From: CAYUYM01 sp964449305 | GTDB lineage: Bacteria > Bacteroidota > Ignavibacteria > SZUA-365 > CAYQST01 | Length of the DNA stretch: 47,394 nt | Direction: 5' to 3' | Assembly (NCBI GenBank): GCA_964449305.1 | Contig: CAYUYM010000010.1 | Coordinates: forward strand, 1-47,394 | In this document: one piece after another, positions 25,581 through 32,579 of the stretch | Numbering within the stretch: the first letter of the stretch is position 1 | Layout: every line of letters starts with the position of its first letter | Made by a program: the position numbers and the translations under genes | The notes under the pieces: model-generated | Databases searched by the model: none | The model's input: the letters and a program-made list of their open reading frames with translations, nothing else | Told to the model about the DNA's origin: nothing

Positions 25581-26144
25581 TCAGGGGGTCACCGGCCGGA
25601 TGTGTGCACCGATGATTGCGGCGACAGCCGGGACGGATGTTGCGAGATCGTCATTGAGCACGACATGGTCGAACTGCGGAGCCTGGGCCAGCTCCCACTC
25701 GGCGCGGGCAAGACGCGTGGCGATCACCTCGGCGCTGTCGGATCCACGTCGCTCGAGCCGTTCGCGCAGCACATCGATGCTCGGCGGCTCGATGAAGATG
25801 GACACGACCCTGTCGCCATACAGGCGCTTGATCGACAGCCCACCCTTCACATCCACATCGAAGAGCAGATGCCGCCCCTCCAGGATGGCGGTGTCGATCT
25901 CGGATTTCAACGTCCCATAGTAATTGCCGAAGATCTCCTCCCACTCCACCAGTTCCGACCGCCGGATTTGCTCCTCAAAGGTGTCACGCGAGAGGAAGTA
26001 ATACTCACGTCCATGCATTTCCTTCACGCGACGCTGCCGGGTGGTGGCGGAGATTGAGAACGCCAGCGTCGGGAACATTCTGAGCATCTCACGGGCGATG
26101 GTGGACTTGCCTGCGCCGCTTGGCGCCGAAAGGGTGAAGAGCAT
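25581..26144 (-). CDS. gmk: Guanylate kinase
   Basis: 187 residues, slightly short of the usual 200 or so. The P-loop SAPSGAGKSTIAREML is at 6-21; the GMP-binding region has SISATTRQRRVKEMHGREYYF, and VDVKGGLSIKRL and IFIEPPSIDVLRERLERRG are typical of the second half. It converts GMP to GDP with ATP. It sits three bases after yicC and 46 bases before rpoZ, the standard arrangement. Confidence 0.97.
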   Translation of the reverse strand: MLFTLSAPSGAGKSTIAREMLRMFPTLAFSISATTRQRRVKEMHGREYYFLSRDTFEEQIRRSELVEWEEIFGNYYGTLKSEIDTAILEGRHLLFDVDVKGGLSIKRLYGDRVVSIFIEPPSIDVLRERLERRGSDSAEVIATRLARAEWELAQAPQFDHVVLNDDLATSVPAVAAIIGAHIRPVTP

Positions 26145-26147
26145 CAG

Positions 26148-27026
26148 CTACTCCACATTCTGAAGTTGTTCACGGATCCGTTCCAGTTCCTCCTTGATCT
26201 CCACCACGGTATGCGCGATGCCCGTGTCGTAGGATTTCGAGGAGATGGTGTTGGCCTCCCGGTTCATCTCCTGCAGGAGGAACGTGAGCTTGCGACCTTC
26301 CGACGACGGGGCATCCAGTGCCTCGAGAAAGAAGCGGGTGTGGGACTGGAGACGGACGAGCTCCTCGGTGATGTCGGTCTTTGCCGCATACATCACCACC
26401 TCCTGCTCCAGACGCAGGGGATCGATCTTGTCCTCCGTGAGGAATTGACGGACCCGTTCGGTGACGCGCTGAAGCTCCTGCTCCACCCGGCCTTCAAACA
26501 AGGCCTGCACGGCTGCGGCATGTCGATCGAGAAGACGCACACGTGAACGGAGGTCGTCACAAAGCTGCCCCCCCTCCTGCACCTTCATTGCCGTGATCCG
26601 CGTGATGGCGTCCTCGATCGCCGTGCGCGCAAGCGTCCATTCCGCCTCGTCATCGGCCTCCCCCTCCTCCACATGAAAGATGTCCGGGAAGCGCAGGAGG
26701 TGATCGAGCCGGAGCTCCTCCTCAATGCCCGTCACCTCACGAACCTCCTGCACCAGGGCGAGATAGTGCCTGAGGGCTGTCCGATCGAGCGTAATGGGAA
26801 GCGATTCCTGTTGTGACCCCTGGAGCGAGACCGCAAGCGACAGCTTCCCGCGGCTGATCCGCGACTTGAGCAATTCCTTGACCTCCAGCTCGCGGTTCTG
26901 CAACGATTTCGGGAGACGCATCGACACTTCATGGTATCGATTGTTGACACTGCGGATCTCCGCGACCGCTGTCACACTCCCCGAGGTCGCCGTTCCGTAT
27001 CCATATCCTGTCATGCTTATCAACAT
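26148..27026 (-). CDS. yicC: YicC-family endoribonuclease
   Basis: 292 residues. The protein opens MLISMTGYGYG, the family hallmark (usually M-I-x-S-M-T-G-Y-G), continues with EIRSVNNRYHEVSMRLPKSL, and ends DTGIAHTVVEIKEELERIRE with the conserved acidic helix. The family was long called a stress-induced protein and is now known as an endoribonuclease acting on small RNAs. ATG at 27026 is preferred over the internal ATG at 27014 because homologues have the short leader. It is the first gene of the ten-gene operon that runs to 18204, with a strong promoter match directly upstream. Confidence 0.95.
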   Translation of the reverse strand: MLISMTGYGYGTATSGSVTAVAEIRSVNNRYHEVSMRLPKSLQNRELEVKELLKSRISRGKLSLAVSLQGSQQESLPITLDRTALRHYLALVQEVREVTGIEEELRLDHLLRFPDIFHVEEGEADDEAEWTLARTAIEDAITRITAMKVQEGGQLCDDLRSRVRLLDRHAAAVQALFEGRVEQELQRVTERVRQFLTEDKIDPLRLEQEVVMYAAKTDITEELVRLQSHTRFFLEALDAPSSEGRKLTFLLQEMNREANTISSKSYDTGIAHTVVEIKEELERIREQLQNVE

Positions 27027-27062
27027 CGGCTCATATGCTCCATGTCACAAGGTTGTAGCCAG

Positions 27063-27094
27063 TAAAAATACACCGATTTTCCATGTCGCGCAAA
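27063..27094 (-). promoter_or_regulatory. Promoter of the yicC-dnaJ operon
   Basis: On the minus strand TTTG (27094-27091), exactly 20 bases, TATTTTTA (27070-27063). This matches TTTG-N19/20-TAnnTTTG with only the last base off. The leader to the yicC ATG is about 30 bases. Confidence 0.6.
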
Positions 27095-27170
27095 GGGAAT
27101 TCGGCCTCCCCGGAGCGCGAGCCCGGCACGCAACTCCACGTTGGATTTTCTCCGGATTTTCGCTAATTCG

Positions 27171-27830
27171 ATGGGCATGATCCCTCCGTCCTCCATATCC
27201 CCCGACCCGGTGGTGTCCGTGATTCTGCCGACGTGGAACCGGGCGGAGTTGCTTCCACGTGCCATTGCCTCAGTGCAGGGGCAGACGACCGAATCCTGGG
27301 AACTTCTGGTGGTGGACGATGGAAGCACGGATGCGACGGCAGCCGTCGTCTCGCGCATCGCCGCCGCCGATCCCCGCATCCGTCTTCTGCCGCGCCTGCA
27401 TGCCGGGCCGTCCGCAGCCCGGAACCACGGGCTTGCCATGGCGACGGGCAGGTACATGGCCTTCATCGACTCGGACGACGAATGGCTGCCCGGGCACCTC
27501 GCCCCGCGCATCACCACCATGGATTCCCTGCCCGATCTGGGCCTGCTGCATGGCGGCGTGGTCGTGCACGGACCGCCTGGAGCAGATGTCGTGCCGGACC
27601 TGCACGACCGATCACGCATGATCCCCATCGCCGAGTGCATCGTGGGCGGCACCTTCTTCGCGCGGGCCGGGGTCATCGAGGCGGCAGGCGGGTGGCGCGA
27701 TGGCTACGGCGAGGATCATGACCTGTTCCATCGCATCATCGGCATCGCGCAGGCCCTGTGCGTGGACCATGCAACCTACATCTATCATCGCGACGTGGGA
27801 GACAGCCGCTGTGATCGGGCCATGGAGTAG
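27171..27830 (+). CDS. Glycosyltransferase family 2
   Basis: 219 residues. The GT-A fold is clear: VVSVILPTWNRAELLPRAIA, VVDDGSTDATAAVVSRI (first nucleotide-binding Asp pair), GPSAARNHGLAMATGRYMAF and the metal-binding FIDSDDEWLPGHL (DxD equivalent SDD). After it, GGTFFARAGVIEAAGGWRDG and GEDHDLFHR carry the acceptor and catalytic Asp/Glu region (E/D-D). There is no membrane helix and the protein is short, near 220 residues, a compact soluble form. Sugar and acceptor are unknown. ATG at 27171 or 27177 are both possible; the former is listed. It is divergent from yicC. Confidence 0.9.
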   Translation: MGMIPPSSISPDPVVSVILPTWNRAELLPRAIASVQGQTTESWELLVVDDGSTDATAAVVSRIAAADPRIRLLPRLHAGPSAARNHGLAMATGRYMAFIDSDDEWLPGHLAPRITTMDSLPDLGLLHGGVVVHGPPGADVVPDLHDRSRMIPIAECIVGGTFFARAGVIEAAGGWRDGYGEDHDLFHRIIGIAQALCVDHATYIYHRDVGDSRCDRAME

Positions 27831-27838
27831 GAATGCCC

Positions 27839-27869
27839 TTTTTTCTTCCACGGGGTTTTTGTAGCCTTG
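27839..27869 (+). promoter_or_regulatory. Weak candidate promoter of the histidine kinase gene
   Basis: TTTT (27839-27842), 19 bases, TAGCCTTG (27862-27869). Spacing is right, with one mismatch in each box. The start codon is 35 bases downstream. Confidence 0.3.
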
Positions 27870-27903
27870 TCACTGTCACCTCTCACCAGCGGCCCGACCA
27901 CGC

Positions 27904-29118
27904 ATGATCCATCGACGCCCCTTTTCCCTCAACATCAAGCTCATCCTTTTCTGTCTGGCCCTGGGCATTGTTGTCGGAATCGTGCGCTATTCGCATTCGA
28001 TCGTCGAGAAGCTTCAGAACCGGGAGAAGCGGATCACGATGCTGTATCGCGCGGCCATGATGCAGCTCAACAGCGGCACCGATGGCGACGTGAGCTTCAT
28101 CTTCAACCACTTTGTTGAATCCGATTCCCTGACGGATTTCCCGATCATCATGACCGATCCCAACCGCGTCCCCCTTGCGGTGAAGCGCCTTCGTCCCGAC
28201 TCCAGCCGGGGCATCCCCGAGGTGCGGCGCAAGCTCGGTGAACTGATCGCGGAGATGGAACTGGTCAATCCGCCCCTCGTCATCAACGGCCCGCCGGATT
28301 CCCTCAACAATCCCACCATATCGAACTACATCTTCTACGATGAATCCACGATGGTCAAGGATCTGCGGGATCTCCCTTATTACGAGCTCATGCTGGCCAT
28401 CCTCTTCATCCTTTTCGCCTACGCCGGCTTCAGCTACATCAAACGATCCGAACAGGCACACATCTGGATCGGCCTGTCGAAGGAGACTGCCCACCAGCTC
28501 GGGACGCCTCTCTCCAGCCTCCTCGGATGGATCGAACTGCTCCGCGCCCAGACCGACGACCCCGGGCTTCTGAGCACCGTGTCGGAGATGCAGCAGGACG
28601 TCGAGAAACTCAACCGCACCGCCCATCGCTTCTCCAAGATCGGCTCCCAGGCAGAGTTTGCCGAGCGCGACATCACGGAAACCGTTGGCAAGGTGGCCGA
28701 CTACTTCCGCCTCCGTGCACCCCGCCTGGGCAAACGCGTGAACATCATCTTCGAACCGCGGGATCCCGTGGTCCTGCCCTTCAATTCCGAGCTGTTCGAA
28801 TGGGTGCTGGAAAACCTCCTGAAGAACGCCCTCGATGCCATCGACGGCCCGGAGGGGCGCATCATCATCACCATGACCGCCGGAGAGAAATTCGTGTCCA
28901 TCGATGTGAACGACAACGGCCGGGGGATCGACATGCGCCGCAAGAAGGACATCTTCCGGCCAGGCGTCTCCACGAAGAAACGTGGCTGGGGGATCGGCCT
29001 CTCCCTCTCCAAACGCATCATTGAAAACTACCACCACGGGAAGCTGAGCCTGCTCGAAACCGGCGCCGGCAAGGGATCCACCTTCCGCATCCGGCTCCCT
29101 CTCAGGCCCAAGACCTGA
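27904..29118 (+). CDS. Sensor histidine kinase (orphan, membrane-bound)
   Basis: 404 residues. Two membrane segments (about 13-30, and YYELMLAILFILFAYAGFSY near 160-178) enclose a periplasmic region of some 130 residues without a recognised fold. The cytoplasmic part has the H-box ETAHQLGTPLSSLLGWIEL (His near 197), N-box ENLLKNALDAID, G1 VDVNDNGRGIDM-like SIDVNDNGRGID and the G2 lid KKRGWGIGLSLSKRII. There is no HAMP domain between membrane and H-box. It should autophosphorylate on His and pass the phosphate to a response regulator, but none is encoded in the window. The same HQLGTPLSS variant of the H-box is frequent in Bacteroidota kinases. Confidence 0.93.
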   Translation: MIHRRPFSLNIKLILFCLALGIVVGIVRYSHSIVEKLQNREKRITMLYRAAMMQLNSGTDGDVSFIFNHFVESDSLTDFPIIMTDPNRVPLAVKRLRPDSSRGIPEVRRKLGELIAEMELVNPPLVINGPPDSLNNPTISNYIFYDESTMVKDLRDLPYYELMLAILFILFAYAGFSYIKRSEQAHIWIGLSKETAHQLGTPLSSLLGWIELLRAQTDDPGLLSTVSEMQQDVEKLNRTAHRFSKIGSQAEFAERDITETVGKVADYFRLRAPRLGKRVNIIFEPRDPVVLPFNSELFEWVLENLLKNALDAIDGPEGRIIITMTAGEKFVSIDVNDNGRGIDMRRKKDIFRPGVSTKKRGWGIGLSLSKRIIENYHHGKLSLLETGAGKGSTFRIRLPLRPKT

Positions 29119-29182
29119 CGGCAGAGGCGCTGCACCAACGCACACCGTCCCCGTGGCCGGAAGCGGGATTTTCTGATGACTG

Positions 29183-29213
29183 TTGATTTGTTCCATCACT
29201 GCATGTATATTTG
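29183..29213 (+). promoter_or_regulatory. Promoter of secG
   Basis: TTG (29183-29185), 20 bases, TATATTTG (29206-29213), a perfect TTG-N20-TAnnTTTG match. The transcript should start near 29220. This excludes the upstream TTG at 29218 as start codon and supports ATG at 29239. Confidence 0.7.
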
Positions 29214-29238
29214 AATCTTGAATTTTTTGGAGTCCTTC

Positions 29239-29631
29239 ATGTATACGTTTCTCATGCTTTTGATCATCCTGCTCGGCGTCGTCCTGACCATCGTCATCCT
29301 CATGCAAAGCAGCAAGGGACAGGGACTGTCCGGTGCCTTTGGTGGCGCGGGTGGTGTCGGAACCATGCTCGGTGTGCGTCGCGCATCCGATATTCTCGCA
29401 AAGACGACTTGGATCATTGCCGGATCCATGATCGTGCTGATCTTCATCGTCAACCTCTTCTTCCTGCCGACAAGTGTCGAGGAGGAAAGTGCCACCATGC
29501 GCAGCGCGCGTGAAGGGACAATGCAGCAGCAGGCTCCTCCGCCTGAGCAGCAGCAGCAACAGGCTCCTGCGCAGCAGCAGCAGGCCCCCCCGGCTGAGCA
29601 GCAGCAACAGGCTCCTCCCCCCAACCAGTGA
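29239..29631 (+). CDS. secG: Preprotein translocase subunit SecG with Gln/Pro-rich tail
   Basis: 130 residues. The first 75 are classic SecG: membrane segment LMLLIILLGVVLTIVILMQS, then SSKGQGLSGAFGGAGGVGTM and a second segment (TTWIIAGSMIVLIFIVNLFF). SecG sits in the inner membrane and helps the SecYEG channel. Beyond residue 90 the tail is almost wholly Gln, Ala and Pro (units such as QQQAPPPEQQQQ), with CAG and GCT codon repeats. The tail lies outside the conserved part and may be disordered in the cytoplasm. A strong terminator follows. Confidence 0.93.
   Translation: MYTFLMLLIILLGVVLTIVILMQSSKGQGLSGAFGGAGGVGTMLGVRRASDILAKTTWIIAGSMIVLIFIVNLFFLPTSVEEESATMRSAREGTMQQQAPPPEQQQQQAPAQQQQAPPAEQQQQAPPPNQ
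29522..29628 (+). repeat. Low-complexity CAG/CCC-rich repeat in the secG 3' end
   Basis: Imperfect repeats of the type CAGCAGCAGGCTCCTCCGCC encode alternating Gln runs and APP or APA. Such tracts can change length by slippage; the unit number here may differ between strains. Confidence 0.8.
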
Positions 29632-29656
29632 CACCGTTCGTACAACAGTGAATTGC

Positions 29657-29681
29657 AGCCCGCGTCACGCGGGCTTTTTTT
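29657..29681 (+). terminator. Rho-independent terminator of secG
   Basis: Eight-pair stem AGCCCGCG (29657-29664) with CGCGGGCT (29668-29675), three-base loop, then seven Ts. It lies 26 bases after the secG stop. Confidence 0.9.
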
Positions 29682-30059
29682 CATCCGGAATGCATCTGCT
29701 GGATCCGCATTGGGTCATGCCAGCTCCCTGGCGATGAAAGGCATTCCGACATCTTGCCGGCCTGCACGCCATGCTCACCAGTGCCCGGCCAGGATCCCGG
29801 ACATGACATCAACGCAAGGAGGCGTGTGGGGCAGCGGAGTCGTTGGCACGATGTGCGAAGCTCCAACGATGCCAGCCCGTCCCATCGGAGGTGGCTTTTG
29901 TTCATACGGCCACCAATGGGCTGGTACAACGGGACCCCTCGATGCGTGACAATGGCTGCCGGTGGGGTGCCCCGTCCTCCGTCGTGGCGATTGACCGGGC
30001 GTTGCAGACGCGGCCACATACGGACAACGCCCCTTCGTCTCCAGTGCTGCTGCATGGAG
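29682..30059. other. Intergenic stretch without a recognised gene
   Basis: About 380 bases between two facing terminators. Open frames are short, overlap each other on both strands and resemble no protein; no tRNA, SRP RNA or tmRNA pattern was seen. It could hold a small RNA or be spacer; I see nothing firm in it. Confidence 0.5.
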
Positions 30060-30085
30060 AAAAAAAAGGCGGCACCTGGGCCGCC
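30060..30085 (-). terminator. Rho-independent terminator of the T9SS multidomain gene
   Basis: On the minus strand: GGCGGC (30085-30080), six-base loop, GCCGCC (30073-30068), then eight Ts (30067-30060). It lies 21 bases after the stop codon. Confidence 0.85.
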
Positions 30086-30106
30086 GAAGGATTCCCTGTC
30101 AGCAGA

Positions 30107-32353
30107 TCATTTCACGAGATGCATCGGGCGGGTCTTGGTGGCTCCATTCACCGTCATGCGACAGAGATACATGCCACTTGCACAACTGCTGGCGTCGAAG
30201 GTCACCGAATGCACTCCGGCAGCGACGCGTTCATCAAGGAGGCGGGCCACAGGAGTGCCAAGTGCAGAGAGCACCTCGATCGTCACGTGGGTGGCAACAG
30301 GCACGGTGTACTCAATGGTGGTGCTGGGATTGAAGGGATTGGGATAGTTGCCCTGGAGGGCGAAGTCCACAACCTCCACGGGCGCAACGGCGGTGGATCC
30401 AAGATCGAAGATGAAGTCCACACGGCGGGTGCGTTTGATGTCGTCGAAGGAGGTGTAGGTGAGCTGGATGTCGGACTGGAAGGCGTCCCCGATGGCTGGA
30501 TTGCCGGCGAAGGCGGTATAGGTTCCACTCGGGAGACCAGGCACTGAGTACCATCCGGTGGAATCCGAGATGGCATAGCCGACGATCTGATGTGTGGCAT
30601 CGTTGCTCACATAGACAATGGTCCCGGGAGCCGGGGTCTCAACACCGTCGAGTTTCGACATGACACGACCGAACACCGAGCCGATGCCATTGCGGATCGA
30701 GCTCGAGAGATTGAAGTTGACGTCCTGCACCGAACCGATCACCGTCAGATTGTCGCTCGGAAGGAAGTCCATGGTGCCACCGAGGGAGCTGTAGTACATG
30801 GGCAGAACAGCGCGATCGACAGGGATGGCGAGGAGATTGTAGCTGAAGGATGCCGGGATGTTCTCGATGTTGTAGCGCCCGTTGGAGTCGGTCACGACGG
30901 ACATGATCTTCTTGAACGTGCTCCCGCCACCCGCTCCTCGACGCGTCTTCAATTCCGAGTCGATGACAATGATCACCGCCTGTACCGATGTCCCGGATTC
31001 CCTTTTGCGGACCATGCCGGTGATTGCGTTGTCCGACGGGTTGAGTTCCGTCAGAACGAAATCCACAACCGAAGCTGATGTGCCGACTCGCAGAGCACGC
31101 GCGACGAGGGCGTTCGTCTGTCCCATGGCGAAGCTGCGCTTGTATCCGTCTTTCTCCGCAACGGTGTAGTAATCGTAATCGGTGGCAAGGGCAACCTCAT
31201 ACCTGCCGCTGGCATCGGTGAAAACCGATGTGTCGGCAAGGCTCTTGGCTCCGGCAACCAGCCCCTGGAACATCGGATTGTCGACATTGGCCGTGTCACC
31301 GATGGAGATGAAGCGCGACTTGCGGATGAAGGAGACCTTCGCATTTTCCACCGGAGCGCCGATGGCATTGGTCACCACACCCTCGATGGTCGTGAGCCCA
31401 CGCAGGTTGGGAAGAAGCGTGAAGTCAAAGGCGAGCGAATCGTTCATCTTGAGAATGCGGGGGAACGCATTGGCAAGACTTGCGGCATTGCTGAACCACT
31501 GGGGCAGGAAGTTGTCACCAGGGGCCTGGGCGAAGGCATAGAACCGGCCCTCCTGGACATTCGCCAGGTCGAAGGCGCCGTTCACATCAGTGCGGCATTG
31601 ATACGTGTATGACTGCGCCGATCCGTCGGTGGGGATGTGAAGCAGCCTGATGTAGCAATCGCCGATGGGTTGCAGATACGCATCAAGGACGCGTCCCTTG
31701 ATTCTGCCCGGACGGTCGGCCACATTGATCACGAATTCCTGGACCACCTGCGCACCGGATGCGAGGTTGCGGGCGACAATGCCGACGGTGTAGGCTCCGG
31801 CTGCAGGGGGTATCCAATCGAGCGCGCGAAGCCAGATCTGCCGCTCGTTGTCGTAGATGTTGTTGATCGCCATGCCGGAGGGCGAGGCATCGGTCGGCGA
31901 GAACTCGAGGTCTTTTGTTGGCGCCCCCTCCACCTCAAAGAAATACCGGTACATCTGCCCCAGCCGGACCGTTGTGACAGGCGTGCTGATGAAACGCAGC
32001 GCCGAGTCCGTATCGGGCACCTCCACCGTCACGTAGGAGGCGGGCTGCTTGAAGGCGGAATAGTACGCCACCACACAGTAGGTGTATGTGGCGCCTGCCG
32101 TCACCTTCAGATCCGTGTAGCGCTCCGACATGACCTTCGCGATGAACACATAGCTGTTCGGACCGCCTCCGGAGTTGCGCCAGATTTCATAGTGCAACGG
32201 AGGAATCTGCCCCGCGGGAAGCGTCCACGCGAGCGTGACGTGGGTCGTCCCACTCGCTTCCACACCCAGGTTCTCCACAGGCTGATACTGGGCCGAAGCC
32301 ACCATCACCTGGCAGAGCAGACCGAGGAGCAGTATGGACAAGGATCGCTTCAA
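30107..32353 (-). CDS. T9SS-secreted protein with Fn3 and carboxypeptidase-regulatory-like domains
   Basis: 748 residues. A signal peptide (LSILLLGLLCQVMVASAQ) is followed by a fibronectin type III domain (about 28-112: TTHVTLAWTLPAGQIPPLHY), an Ig/cadherin-like domain (to about 212), and then three or four carboxypeptidase regulatory-like domains, for example GRIKGRVLDAYLQPIGDCYI and IEGVVTNAIGAPVENAKVSF. The C-terminus is a T9SS sorting domain opening with GNYPNPFNPSTTIEYTVP and ending in CASGMYLCRMTVNGATKTRP. The protein should be carried across the outer membrane and may be an adhesin or matrix component. No enzyme domain is seen. The start is TTG at 32353; an ATG at 32364 is out of frame and opens a four-codon ORF whose TGA overlaps the TTG. 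Confidence 0.9.
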   Translation of the reverse strand: MKRSLSILLLGLLCQVMVASAQYQPVENLGVEASGTTHVTLAWTLPAGQIPPLHYEIWRNSGGGPNSYVFIAKVMSERYTDLKVTAGATYTYCVVAYYSAFKQPASYVTVEVPDTDSALRFISTPVTTVRLGQMYRYFFEVEGAPTKDLEFSPTDASPSGMAINNIYDNERQIWLRALDWIPPAAGAYTVGIVARNLASGAQVVQEFVINVADRPGRIKGRVLDAYLQPIGDCYIRLLHIPTDGSAQSYTYQCRTDVNGAFDLANVQEGRFYAFAQAPGDNFLPQWFSNAASLANAFPRILKMNDSLAFDFTLLPNLRGLTTIEGVVTNAIGAPVENAKVSFIRKSRFISIGDTANVDNPMFQGLVAGAKSLADTSVFTDASGRYEVALATDYDYYTVAEKDGYKRSFAMGQTNALVARALRVGTSASVVDFVLTELNPSDNAITGMVRKRESGTSVQAVIIVIDSELKTRRGAGGGSTFKKIMSVVTDSNGRYNIENIPASFSYNLLAIPVDRAVLPMYYSSLGGTMDFLPSDNLTVIGSVQDVNFNLSSSIRNGIGSVFGRVMSKLDGVETPAPGTIVYVSNDATHQIVGYAISDSTGWYSVPGLPSGTYTAFAGNPAIGDAFQSDIQLTYTSFDDIKRTRRVDFIFDLGSTAVAPVEVVDFALQGNYPNPFNPSTTIEYTVPVATHVTIEVLSALGTPVARLLDERVAAGVHSVTFDASSCASGMYLCRMTVNGATKTRPMHLVK

Positions 32354-32375
32354 GAAACACTCATGATGATTATCG

Positions 32376-32407
32376 GAAAATTACGCAGGGAAAGTGTTTA
32401 ATGCAAA
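32376..32407 (-). promoter_or_regulatory. Promoter of the T9SS multidomain gene
   Basis: On the minus strand TTTG (32407-32404), exactly 20 bases, TAATTTTC (32383-32376). The -7 box is preceded by CTGCG, as at the other T9SS cargo gene (10677-10707). The remaining bases up to 32579 hold nothing recognisable. Confidence 0.6.
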
Positions 32408-32579
32408 TGAACAAATCATGAACTTTTTCCACACGCACCTTGGAACCCATGCAAATTTCGCACCAGAAATGTCGCCAGAACATATCGCCGAAACAGACAT
32501 TGAATCAAGGGATTTCCACGCCCCCACCCTTCCGTGTCAGATGAATGCCGTCGAAAATCCTGATCGCGTCAACATACCG

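Noticed and set aside
27141..27171. TTG-N20-TAATTCGA as promoter of the GT2 gene
   Set aside because: The transcript would start after the best ATG, so the match is probably chance.
29845..29865. TGGCACGATGTGCG as sigma-54 promoter
   Set aside because: The GG to GC distance is 8 bases instead of 10, and no gene follows in the right direction.
29754..30347. Overlapping open frames in the spacer after secG
   Set aside because: They cross the terminator and the end of the Fn3-protein gene and have unnatural composition.
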